Shown here in pieces: positions 1-7,748 of a DNA stretch of 64,000 nt (positions within the stretch are counted from its first letter, which is position 1; each line of letters opens with the position of its first letter). Under the pieces are notes generated by a model, which worked only from the letters and a program-made list of their open reading frames with translations, ran no database searches and was not told where the DNA came from. The translations under genes and the position numbers were made by a program. This DNA is from an uncultured Bacteroidales bacterium (lineage in GTDB: Bacteria; Bacteroidota; Bacteroidia; Bacteroidales; Muribaculaceae): contig CACWID010000011.1 of the NCBI GenBank assembly GCA_902760865.1, positions 1 through 64,000 on the forward strand, read 5' to 3'.

Positions 1-1
1 G

Positions 2-538
2 TTTAGGTGTTTAGGTTATAACGAGTTTATGGGGTTTGAGAGCTCACCATCATTACTTGATGAGTATATCATAAAGAACAATTTAATCACTGATTTCTCT
101 GACTTTTTATTAAAAGTTAGTGGACAAACGTTTATTTTTGATTTGGAGAAATCTAAGGATAAGCAGCTATTTTGGAAAGTTGGAGAAGGGTCTCTTAATT
201 TTGATAATACTATTTCAACTGGTACCCGATCGTTGCATTTATTATATTATTGGCTCAAAAATATAGGTAATGCATCTTTTGTTTTTATTGATGAGTTTGA
301 TGCCTTTTATCATTTTAAGTTGGCTTTCGAGGTGTGCAAGCGATTGTTCAGTCTTAATTGCCAGGTATTCACGTCTTCTCATAACACTTATCTGATGACG
401 AATGATTTGCTCAGACCCGACTGTAACTTCATTTTGCAGAACAATAGAATAAAGCCCTTGCAAGCATGTACTGACAAGGAACTGCGATTTGGTCACAATA
501 TGGAGAAGCTATTCCGTGGAGGTGCATTTGAGGTATGA
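2..538 (+). CDS. AAA15/OLD-like ATPase, C-terminal part (cut by window edge)
   Basis: The reading frame is open to the left edge, so only the C-terminal ~178 residues are present and the true start lies outside. A Walker B-like strand (FVFIDEFDA) preceded by a short signature-like STGTRSL and followed by a switch-like TSSHNTYL are the hallmarks of the ABC/SMC-like AAA15 ATPases found in OLD, RloA and PARIS-type proteins. The stop overlaps the start of the next gene by 4 bp (ATGA), so the two are translationally coupled. The P-loop must lie upstream and cannot be checked here. Known of the family: such ATPases act as sensors that hold or release a partner nuclease. That role here is inferred from the pairing with a TOPRIM protein. 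Confidence 0.8.
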   Translation, partial: FRCLGYNEFMGFESSPSLLDEYIIKNNLITDFSDFLLKVSGQTFIFDLEKSKDKQLFWKVGEGSLNFDNTISTGTRSLHLLYYWLKNIGNASFVFIDEFDAFYHFKLAFEVCKRLFSLNCQVFTSSHNTYLMTNDLLRPDCNFILQNNRIKPLQACTDKELRFGHNMEKLFRGGAFEV

Positions 539-1347
539 TACTCTTTGTATTTGAAGGTAGAGACGATAAGACTTATTTTGAGTCTATCAAGCAACTTTTC
601 TTTCCGGAGAAGTCCGACACGTTCGTTTGCACCTATAATAGCAATATCTATTCCCTGTATAGTAAATTAAATGCCCACGATGCATTGAATGGACTGTTGG
701 AAGTTGACACGGTATCTGTTCTGAGGGAGATTTTGTTAGAAAAAGGTGATAATACACTCGAGAATATCCGTGAAGATGAAGTCTCTGAAATCTATCTATT
801 CTTTGACTACGACTTCCAGGAGAGAGGAGGAACATTAGAAGAGAACAATAGGAAATTGCAGGCTATGTTGAATTTCTTCATGGATGAGACAGGTAACGGC
901 CTATTGTTCATCAATTATCCGATGGTAGAGTCTTTGCGATATACCAAAGAACTGCCAGACAAAGACTATTGGAAATACACTGTGACCCGTAAAAGATGCC
1001 AGGAAGAGAGATTCAAGCACCAAGTCTATGAGTTTTCATTCTATGGCGGCAACTTAGAGCACCTCATTCTAACAGTGAAGCCCGCAGATGATGTTGACAG
1101 GATTCGGGAGAAAACTGATATGGTCAAGATTAATTGGTGCCACCTAATCGTTATGAATGTTAGCAAAGCCAACTATATCTGCAGCAATAAGAATGAGGTT
1201 CCAGATGAAGTGAATTGTCAAGTTGAGATTTTTGACAATCAGCTTGCCAAGTATGTTGAAACTGAAGAATGCAAAGTGGCGATCCTAAATGCTTTCCCTA
1301 TCTTTATGTTCAACTATTTCGGGAGAAAGATCATAGAAAGACTGTAG
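535..1347 (+). CDS. TOPRIM-fold protein paired with the ATPase (putative defence effector)
   Basis: This 270-residue protein starts with a beta-strand ending in FEGRDD (Glu7) and has a second acidic motif FFDYDF (Asp91, Asp93). Together these form the Glu / Asp-x-Asp metal site of TOPRIM nucleases such as DUF4435, AriB and OLD C-terminal domains. The start ATG lies inside the last codons of the upstream ATPase gene. ATPase plus stand-alone TOPRIM in one operon is the layout of PARIS (AriA-AriB) and related abortive-infection systems. I cannot say from sequence alone whether this is PARIS proper or a relative. No terminator is obvious downstream; an island-specific repeat follows at 1368. Confidence 0.7.
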   Translation: MILFVFEGRDDKTYFESIKQLFFPEKSDTFVCTYNSNIYSLYSKLNAHDALNGLLEVDTVSVLREILLEKGDNTLENIREDEVSEIYLFFDYDFQERGGTLEENNRKLQAMLNFFMDETGNGLLFINYPMVESLRYTKELPDKDYWKYTVTRKRCQEERFKHQVYEFSFYGGNLEHLILTVKPADDVDRIREKTDMVKINWCHLIVMNVSKANYICSNKNEVPDEVNCQVEIFDNQLAKYVETEECKVAILNAFPIFMFNYFGRKIIERL

Positions 1348-1367
1348 TGAGTAGTGGACTCTACCAT

Positions 1368-1452
1368 AAAGGAGATACTTAGTGACTACTTAACGATTAC
1401 TTAGTGACTCAAGCCAAAAGCAAGCAGAAATGCTCTTCTCTTTTCTTGATCT
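1368..1452 (+). repeat. Island repeat, copy A1
   Basis: An ~85-bp non-coding sequence beginning AAAGGAGATACTTA and ending in TTCTTGATCT. It is repeated with scattered differences at 2926-3011 in the same orientation. Both copies lie at or beyond the 3' ends of island genes. No coding capacity is seen. Confidence 0.75.
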
Positions 1453-1480
1453 TACACTTAGCAGAAAACTTTGGACATTC

Positions 1481-1545
1481 TTTCTCTCTGAATAGAGGGT
1501 AGAGAAGGTTTTCAATTAGTGAAGCATTGAAAGTTGCTGGCGTAT
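1481..1545 (+). repeat. Island repeat, copy A2 (matches 11847-11912)
   Basis: This segment, built around AGGGTAGAGA, CAATTAG and CATTGAAA, reappears in the same orientation at 11847-11912, about 10.3 kb away near the tRNA-side end of the island. The two imperfect copies bracket all island genes from the lipoprotein to the 106-residue protein, so they could be remnants of recombination or attachment sites. That use is an inference. Confidence 0.55.
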
Positions 1546-1562
1546 CAGTCGAAATAAGGCGG

Positions 1563-2669
1563 TTACAATTCCTCTAATGGAATGATATTGTTAAGTCTCC
1601 CAACTAAACGGCAGAAAATATCTGAGGTCATATTTTCATACCACTTGCTTTGTTCTTGCGGCAATGCTTTAACAATGGCCTTACGTGCTTCCATCCATTG
1701 AGAGAAAGTGGACTTCAAAGTGTTGACTCGATTGTTTACGATACTATCGCTTGGTATTCTGTCTTTCCAAAACTCATTTCTCAAGTATTCAATATCCTCT
1801 GGAACGGAATGGTCGGTAATCCATTTCTCCCATTGTGACGATGCTACTGTCTTGACTTTCTGAAAATATGGTTTGCCTTCTAAGATAATACTGCGTTCTT
1901 CTTCCAATTCAGCACGTCGGTTAGCCGAAAGATTCTCATAGTATCCCTCTATTTCCATCGGTTTCATACTGTACCATTCCTGGTTGTACGACACGTCACG
2001 CCAAAAGGCAAAACGGGCTTCATTAAAATTGTGCCATGCGACATATTCATTTTGCATCAAAGATTTGAGATTGGACGGCACCTCAGATAGCCACTGGCGA
2101 TATGCCTCAATCGTTCGGTAATAGTCAACGGTACCATCGACATACGCTATGAAGTTCAATTCAGATTGTGTGTCATTCGAGAACTTGCTCACGACACGAT
2201 TGATATCGGAAATCACTGAGTCAATCGGTAACGATGGGACAGCTACATGAAACGAATCAATGGCGGCATTGACGGCAACAGCCCACTGCAGCTTGTCGTT
2301 GGCATCTCCATTGAGATTGATAAGATCAGCCATACGAATGAGGTGGTTGGCCAGGGACATTGCGGCAGAATCACGTCTTTCGGTTTGATGATCTTCTCTT
2401 GAGTAAGGGTCATAAACGGGACATCCTGCTTCTTCATAGCAATGAAATAGCCTGTCTTGAACCGTATGAACCGCAGAAAGACCGAGCAAATCAGCTGCGG
2501 AAATGGGGCTTTTAACAATGGCGTTCTCTAGATAGGCGATGCTGTCCTCTCCAGTTAATCCTTCAGGAACATTCACAGTGTCACGCGGGTCGAAGTTTGA
2601 ACCTGCACGTCCGCCACAAGCTGACAATAACACAATAGCAGATGAGATGGTAAATATAATTGCTTTCAT
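1563..2669 (-). CDS. Hypothetical lipoprotein
   Basis: A 368-residue protein with a signal peptide ending in a lipobox LLSAC (lipidated Cys about residue 18), so it should be anchored in the membrane facing the periplasm or the surface. The ATG at 2669 is preferred over an in-frame TTG six bases upstream. The rest is rich in Trp, Glu and Asn, predicted helical and soluble. I recognise no catalytic motif; it may be distantly related to lysozyme-inhibitor-like helical proteins, but that is a guess. It lies inside the A+T-rich island, between the TOPRIM gene and the helicase, and is separated from each by copies of the island repeat. No link to defence can be shown. Confidence 0.65.
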   Translation of the reverse strand: MKAIIFTISSAIVLLSACGGRAGSNFDPRDTVNVPEGLTGEDSIAYLENAIVKSPISAADLLGLSAVHTVQDRLFHCYEEAGCPVYDPYSREDHQTERRDSAAMSLANHLIRMADLINLNGDANDKLQWAVAVNAAIDSFHVAVPSLPIDSVISDINRVVSKFSNDTQSELNFIAYVDGTVDYYRTIEAYRQWLSEVPSNLKSLMQNEYVAWHNFNEARFAFWRDVSYNQEWYSMKPMEIEGYYENLSANRRAELEEERSIILEGKPYFQKVKTVASSQWEKWITDHSVPEDIEYLRNEFWKDRIPSDSIVNNRVNTLKSTFSQWMEARKAIVKALPQEQSKWYENMTSDIFCRLVGRLNNIIPLEEL

Positions 2670-2675
2670 AATCAA

Positions 2676-3039
2676 ATGGTAATATATGGAATTTTATATA
2701 TCGAATACTCAAATTTAAAGCTAAGCCGATATAATTATTCTCTCATTAATAATTCGATATCATTATTAAAAATCAATTAAGTAAGCTTGTCCTGCAAAAA
2801 TACATTATTTTCCGATTGTATCTATATTTTGTCACAAAAACCATTTTGTAATTTGTGGTTGCCAAGGTATTGCAGCCGAAGTAGATGGCGAGGCATACAG
2901 AGATTTTAGATACTAAAGGCCCGCCAAAGGAGATACTTAATGACCACTTAACGATTACTTAGTGATACCTATCGAGAGTCGCGGAAATGCTCTTCTGTTA
3001 TTTCTTGATCTCATCGCTCGCTCAAAATGAAGTCAATAG
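2676..3039. other. Non-coding gap with repeat copy and inverted repeat
   Basis: No credible gene. It holds the promoter region of the leftward lipoprotein gene, a 9-bp inverted repeat ATATCGAAT / ATTCGATAT (2698-2706 and 2752-2760) that could bind a regulator, and island repeat copy B (2926-3011). Confidence 0.6.
2926..3011 (+). repeat. Island repeat, copy B
   Basis: Second copy of the ~85-bp element at 1368-1452, same orientation. The best-conserved stretches are the first ~45 bp and the closing AAATGCTCTTCT / TTCTTGATCT. It ends just before the 3' end of the helicase gene. Confidence 0.75.
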
Positions 3040-5097
3040 TCACATATCAGAGATACGACACACTTTTTTGTTGAACTTCGCAAGTTCACGACTATCTGCT
3101 TGGGCGAGTTGCTCAATGAAATCATCATCGCTTATCGACGCATCGTTGAAGGCATTGTATAATCGCCCAGACTCTTCTATGATTCTGCCGTTCTTAATAG
3201 CCTCACGGCGCATCATTGCATAGGCTCCAAAGCATACTGGACACAACTTGAGTAGCTTTTTGCAGAGGTCTACATTACTTTGACCAAGCTTCTCGTTGAC
3301 TTTAGCCTCAAACAAGTATTGTTTCTGATCCTTGACTTCTCCTTCGACAGTCTTTCTGGAAGCCATACCAATCTCAAAATTGACATCGTATGCTTCTTCA
3401 TACTTGCCAAGTGCGTAGAGGGCGCGTGCTTTAACGAAAAGAGCATCGATACACATTCGATGTGCTAGAACCTTGTCTGCATAATTGATAGCCAACTCGA
3501 AGCGATTGCCATAGAGACAAATCACTGCATTTAAGAAACTGCATGTCGTAGTGGCAATGTTGACGACTTTCTCGTTGTTTGTCAAGCCTAATAAACAGTC
3601 ATCATCAAGCATGACATCAAACATCATCTTCGCCATCAAGACAGCACTGCGATAGTCTCCTTGATGTGTCTGATCGATAGTCTTCTGTAAACAGTAACGA
3701 ACTGCACCATTGTAGTCTTTCGTATCCAAGCAATGCTTAATAGTCGCACCTGTTACCAACTCCGTATCAATCACGTTATAGTCGTTGAGCGACTTGTAGA
3801 ATTCGCTCACTTCGTGATTCACCTTAATGTCTCTTGGCTTAATTGGACTGCTTAAGGTCAAGCCATCTAATGAGCGCATACGACTGATGGCAACATAGGT
3901 CTGGCCTGAGGCGAATACACCCCCAGATAAATCAAAGTGCATACGATCAAAGGTCATGCCTTGAGACTTGTGGATGGTAATGGCCCAAGCGAGTTTCAAG
4001 GGGTACTGAAGGAAACTGCCCACCTCTCGTTCTTCGAGTTTGCCATTTTCTTCGTTAAGTACCTTCTCGTTCTTAGTCCAGGTAGTTTTCTCCACAAATT
4101 CTTCGCGCCCATCCTCAAGAATTATCTTGATATGATCATCACCCAAGGCTACGACCTTTGCAATAGTGCCATTCACACATCCTTTGACGCACTTGTTGCG
4201 GCAGATAATGACCTGAGCACCTACCTTCAGATTCAATGACTCGGGAGCCGGGCAATCCTCAATCTTGAAATTGCCAGTTACTACTCCATCGTAGCTATAC
4301 TCTTCTCCATCAAGAGCAGCAAGCTTTTGTGAATTGATTGCATCGGCTTTCCTATTAACGGTGGCTAAGGTGATGAAGAAATCATCACTATCATCTGGAG
4401 TGCCAATATGTTGATTCAATAACTCTAAATCGGTGTTTGTGGTCTCGCCGGTTCGCATCTTATTGAGCAAGTTGATGAACTTAATATCTGTTTGGCGATA
4501 AACCTTAGAAAACTCAATTTTTGGCAAGTTCATTCTTCTGATTACTTGTGCTTTATAGAAAAACGGAGTACCCCCACCATAATATCTAGAGAGGATATCC
4601 AAATCATATTTTCGAGTTACTGGTGGCAATTGGCACAAGTCACCAACAAAGATGACCTGTTTACCTCCAAAAGGTTGATTTGTGGTCATTACCCAGCGCA
4701 GTATTCTGTCCATCGCATCAACAAGGTCACACCTTACCATTGACACTTCATCAACGATAATGGTATCAACATTTCTCATAAGCGCTATAGACCTTTGATA
4801 CAATTCAGGCATCTTCCTATAATCACCCCATAATATAGTATCGGGCGTAATGGTACCAAACGGAAAGCGGAAAACGGAATGAATGGTCTGTCCTTCGACC
4901 TTGAGAGCAGCAATTCCTGTCGGAGCTAACACCAAGAAGTTCTTATTGATCTCTTGTTGAATACGCTTGATAAAAGTTGTTTTTCCAGTACCGGCCTTTC
5001 CTGTGATAAACAAGCTGCTATTTGTGTTCTTTACAAGCTCGAAAGCCTTCTGCTGCTCTTTGTTGTTGGGGTCAAATGTGAAGTTGTTCTCTACCAT
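3040..5097 (-). CDS. PIF1/RecD-like superfamily 1B DNA helicase
   Basis: A 685-residue helicase. Motifs in order are Walker A GKAGTGKT (33-40), an APTGIAA motif (58-64), Walker B IIVDEVSM (113-120), motif III VGDLCQLPPV (151-160), the late IHKSQGMTFD motif near residue 385 and the YVAISR motif near 415. This is the PIF1 set: ATP-driven 5'-3' unwinding of DNA, often at replication or repair intermediates. The C-terminal ~250 residues contain no helicase motif and look like helical TPR-type repeats (LFVKARALYALGKYEEAYDV), which would serve protein-protein contacts. A TACCTTTG -7 element lies 27 bp upstream of the start. Bacterial PIF1 proteins of this form are common in mobile regions; whether it works alone or with the neighbouring island genes is unknown. 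Confidence 0.88.
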   Translation of the reverse strand: MVENNFTFDPNNKEQQKAFELVKNTNSSLFITGKAGTGKTTFIKRIQQEINKNFLVLAPTGIAALKVEGQTIHSVFRFPFGTITPDTILWGDYRKMPELYQRSIALMRNVDTIIVDEVSMVRCDLVDAMDRILRWVMTTNQPFGGKQVIFVGDLCQLPPVTRKYDLDILSRYYGGGTPFFYKAQVIRRMNLPKIEFSKVYRQTDIKFINLLNKMRTGETTNTDLELLNQHIGTPDDSDDFFITLATVNRKADAINSQKLAALDGEEYSYDGVVTGNFKIEDCPAPESLNLKVGAQVIICRNKCVKGCVNGTIAKVVALGDDHIKIILEDGREEFVEKTTWTKNEKVLNEENGKLEEREVGSFLQYPLKLAWAITIHKSQGMTFDRMHFDLSGGVFASGQTYVAISRMRSLDGLTLSSPIKPRDIKVNHEVSEFYKSLNDYNVIDTELVTGATIKHCLDTKDYNGAVRYCLQKTIDQTHQGDYRSAVLMAKMMFDVMLDDDCLLGLTNNEKVVNIATTTCSFLNAVICLYGNRFELAINYADKVLAHRMCIDALFVKARALYALGKYEEAYDVNFEIGMASRKTVEGEVKDQKQYLFEAKVNEKLGQSNVDLCKKLLKLCPVCFGAYAMMRREAIKNGRIIEESGRLYNAFNDASISDDDFIEQLAQADSRELAKFNKKVCRISDM

Positions 5098-5123
5098 TGC
5101 AATCTCGTTTTGGTTTCCGATGG

Positions 5124-5161
5124 CAAAGGTAGCGCCTTGTTGTGCAGTGACACTTCACAAC
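5124..5161 (-). promoter_or_regulatory. Helicase promoter with operator-like inverted repeat
   Basis: On the minus strand a TACCTTTG -7 element (5124-5131) is preceded by GTTGTG and CACAAC arms separated by 11 bp. The 10-mer GTTGTGAAGT in this repeat (5152-5161, minus) also occurs in the inverted repeat upstream of the kinase gene (10246-10255, plus), suggesting a shared regulator. The promoter box is seen directly; the operator role is inferred. Confidence 0.5.
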
Positions 5162-5207
5162 AAACATATTCTACGCAATGTTAGGTTTTCTATTTAGAAA
5201 ATTCATT

Positions 5208-5279
5208 AGAGTGATATTTAGAGTATCATTTAGAGTATCACTTTGAGTGTCATTTTGAGTGTCATTTTGAGTGTCACTA
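5208..5279 (+). repeat. Six tandem 12-bp repeats
   Basis: Six head-to-tail 12-bp units of the form (T/A)GAGTGTCATTT run without a gap from 5208 to 5279. The last unit contains the stop codon of the AlbA_2 gene. A seventh, isolated match (TTTTGAGTGTCAT) lies inside that gene near 5484. Regular, non-coding, iteron-like spacing next to a gene for a winged-helix protein suggests binding sites. Confidence 0.8.
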
Positions 5280-6620
5280 CTTAGTACCAATTTCTTTTAA
5301 AATCTCCCAATGTCCATCTTTACTTGATCCAGCATATTGTAGAACCCCCATCTTAGTCAAAGCTTTAATATCTCGTCTAACAGTTGACAAAGATACACCT
5401 AACCGGGCAGATAGCATATTTCCGGACATCATAATGTCCTTGCGTATCATATTTAAGATCTTCTTTTGACGAGCACTCAGTTTTTGAGTGTCATAATATA
5501 ACAAGTCGCTTAATAATTTAGCTCTAGGAATTGTTACCCGCAAACCTCCACAATACTCTTGGAAACTTGGTTCTGGTAGATGAGCATCTTTCAGCCCATT
5601 ACGTATCTTGTCAATACCGCGACCCCAAGTCTCGATAAAACCAGCCATATAGAACACGTTAGCTATGTTTTTATTTCTGGCCTTTGACGAGTGCTCACTC
5701 AGCAATGTTTCTATCGTGTATCCTTCGGGCAGCGTTCCATCGTTCCAAAGTTCAATGCGGTCATTCCAAACTTTCATCTGGATAGATACGCCAGAATAAT
5801 CCTTGTGAACGATTGCATTATATATTGCCTCACGTAAAACTGAATCGGGAATCTCCAATGGCTCTTTCCTAACCATTCCTTCATAATGAATCGGAGAAAT
5901 CAGGTATTTCGAACGCAGGATGCTAATCACTTCATCGGCCATTTGCAAGATATTACCAGTTACAACATCTTGAATGATTAAGTTTGTGTTGTCATGGACA
6001 AACCGTCCAATTTTGAATTCAACACCCCCGAAAAAGTGCTGTGGCTTCTTGCCAAACAACAAGATAGCTGCATTCTTAAGATGATTTTCATCATCAATAA
6101 GCTCAAGGTTGTGGAGCACTTTTTCCACTGAGTCTTTTCGAGCAGAGGGAGAAAGACGCTCTGCGTCAATCGCTTTTTCAACAAAATACTTGACAGCTTC
6201 CTCATCAATACATTCAATAGTTGCACTTGGATGAGGAATATCGTCCCAGCTCATACCCATCTTCTTAAGAATAAAAAGCTGTAATGCGGTTCCTCTCAAC
6301 TGTTGTTTGGTGGCACCACTTCGAGTGTGGTATTCGCCTTTGTAAGCAATAGGCACATTGCTTGGTTCGACAATGATTTCAATATACTCTTTCCCGTCTT
6401 TTTTGCGCAGATTCACATCACAAACAATGCCCATGGTTGTGGCGATCTTATTGGGTATATCTTCCAGCAAACGATGTGAATTTTCAACGCCTACAATCCG
6501 CTTATCATCATCGATGCCGATATAAAGTTTGCCACCTTGCGCATTGGCAAAGCCGCAAATCCACTTCAGATACTCGTCACGCCAAGATTTCTTGTATTCT
6601 ATGTTCTGATCCTCTGCCAT
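5277..6620 (-). CDS. AlbA_2/Schlafen-type ATP-binding protein with C-terminal winged helix
   Basis: A 447-residue protein. Residues ~7-105 form an AlbA_2 (Schlafen-type divergent AAA-4) domain with EYKKSW and FANAQGGKLYIGIDD. Residues ~195-345 match the RecG-like HATPase_c_4 module (REAIYNAIVHKDYSG at 263-277, WGRGIDKI at 332-339). Residues 383-440 are a DeoR/MarR-like winged helix (SARLGVSLSTVRRDI). The family is known as DNA- or RNA-binding regulators scattered through bacterial accessory DNA, some of them toxin-like. The winged helix and the perfect inverted repeat overlapping its own promoter (6663-6693) suggest self-regulation. The stop lies in a 12-bp tandem-repeat array. Exact function is unknown. 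Confidence 0.8.
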   Translation of the reverse strand: MAEDQNIEYKKSWRDEYLKWICGFANAQGGKLYIGIDDDKRIVGVENSHRLLEDIPNKIATTMGIVCDVNLRKKDGKEYIEIIVEPSNVPIAYKGEYHTRSGATKQQLRGTALQLFILKKMGMSWDDIPHPSATIECIDEEAVKYFVEKAIDAERLSPSARKDSVEKVLHNLELIDDENHLKNAAILLFGKKPQHFFGGVEFKIGRFVHDNTNLIIQDVVTGNILQMADEVISILRSKYLISPIHYEGMVRKEPLEIPDSVLREAIYNAIVHKDYSGVSIQMKVWNDRIELWNDGTLPEGYTIETLLSEHSSKARNKNIANVFYMAGFIETWGRGIDKIRNGLKDAHLPEPSFQEYCGGLRVTIPRAKLLSDLLYYDTQKLSARQKKILNMIRKDIMMSGNMLSARLGVSLSTVRRDIKALTKMGVLQYAGSSKDGHWEILKEIGTK

Positions 6621-6621
6621 T

Positions 6622-6693
6622 TTGCCTATTGTTAAGTTTGCAAATGTACAAATAATCTAAGAAATAGGCAATGCTGGCACCACATTGCCTATT
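6622..6693 (-). promoter_or_regulatory. Promoter and operator of the AlbA_2 gene
   Basis: Minus-strand -7 element TACATTTG (6641-6648). A perfect 11-bp inverted repeat AATAGGCAATG / CATTGCCTATT with a 9-bp spacer (6663-6693) covers the position of the -33 element, and a third half-site TTGCCTATT (about 6622-6630) abuts the start codon. Three copies of one half-site around a promoter is typical of a repressor operator; the downstream winged-helix protein is the obvious candidate binder (inference). Confidence 0.65.
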
Positions 6694-6705
6694 CCTCAAA
6701 AATAA

Positions 6706-7746
6706 TTATCTTCGCTTTAGTTGTTTTTCATCCATGACTTCCCAGTTTTTAGCATTCTCCTCCTTATCAGGATGTTCTCGCAGATAGTTGCGGTACCAGA
6801 GGATTAAGTCACAGAATTGAAGAGTGAAACTCTTTAGCAAGAATGTAGAATTATCAACGGAGTTAATGTACTCTTTTTTGCGAACATTGTCTTCGATACC
6901 ACTATCCGAATGGCAGAATGGTGGAATGATATTCACCATCACTTTCATAATACGTGATAATTCCTTGGGAAGAATGCGGGCTCTACTCGTCACTATGGGT
7001 GAGTCATCTTTGTTCTTAAAATCCATATTGTCAAGGAGGAGGCTAGACGCAGTGAGGTTCACTTGTTTGCCCCAATTAGGGAGAATCCCAAAGGTAGACA
7101 TTGATCGGAAGATATACTCCAAAACATCTCTTGCTTTTTGGAATTTATCATTATAGTCTTTGGCATCTATCTCATCAGGAAAATGGATGGGAATCAACAA
7201 GTCCTCAAGAGCATTGTACGCCTCGATATCAATATTGCATTCTTCAATAGCCTTGAATACGTTGCGGTACATCTTTTGGATTTGAAGACGTGGAGATATA
7301 CTAGCACGGTAGCGAATTCTTCTATATAACTCATCTCTATCAGTAGCTTTCGAATAGTAGTTCTTATGTTTAGCTACTGTCCAATCACTGTCCCACTCCA
7401 TACGGTCGTCATTAATAGAATCAGAAACTTCTGACTCATCGCCACCTGTAAGTATATACCATGGAATAGTGCGTCCTTTTTTCTGGGCTATGGTTGAAAT
7501 ATCTTTAAGAGCTTCTCCTAAAAATCTGACTGCATTATCTGCGCTTTCCCGATGATGTTTACATTTGGCATCTAGTATTATTGCCGACCATCGATCATAC
7601 TCGCGTTCCAATGCAACTTTAGCATCATCCCAACATAAATGCGGTACAAGTTGCAGACCAAGCAATTTGGCTTTGACTGGATATGTTTTTGTGACTTTTT
7701 CGTCATCTTCAACCCAAAGAACTTGAATCAAATCGTAGTGTTTCAT
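6706..7746 (-). CDS. Receiver-domain protein with a long uncharacterised C-terminal region
   Basis: A 346-residue protein. Residues 1-~145 read as a response-regulator receiver: LWVEDDE with the acidic pair at 14-15, ILDAK with the phospho-acceptor candidate Asp59, YILTGGD with Thr100 and the conserved-position Lys133. The remaining ~200 residues are largely helical, contain no DNA-binding motif that I recognise, and so could be the output or effector part. The start lies 2 bp after the kinase stop codon, so the pair is translationally coupled. Known of the family: the Asp receives phosphate from a partner kinase. Inference: this protein executes the response to the methyltransferase-like kinase upstream. 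Low G+C matches the island. Confidence 0.7.
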   Translation of the reverse strand: MKHYDLIQVLWVEDDEKVTKTYPVKAKLLGLQLVPHLCWDDAKVALEREYDRWSAIILDAKCKHHRESADNAVRFLGEALKDISTIAQKKGRTIPWYILTGGDESEVSDSINDDRMEWDSDWTVAKHKNYYSKATDRDELYRRIRYRASISPRLQIQKMYRNVFKAIEECNIDIEAYNALEDLLIPIHFPDEIDAKDYNDKFQKARDVLEYIFRSMSTFGILPNWGKQVNLTASSLLLDNMDFKNKDDSPIVTSRARILPKELSRIMKVMVNIIPPFCHSDSGIEDNVRKKEYINSVDNSTFLLKSFTLQFCDLILWYRNYLREHPDKEENAKNWEVMDEKQLKRR

Positions 7747-7748
7747 AA

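Noticed and set aside
5208-5279. 12-bp repeats considered as a CRISPR remnant
   Set aside because: Units are too short, contiguous and spacer-free.
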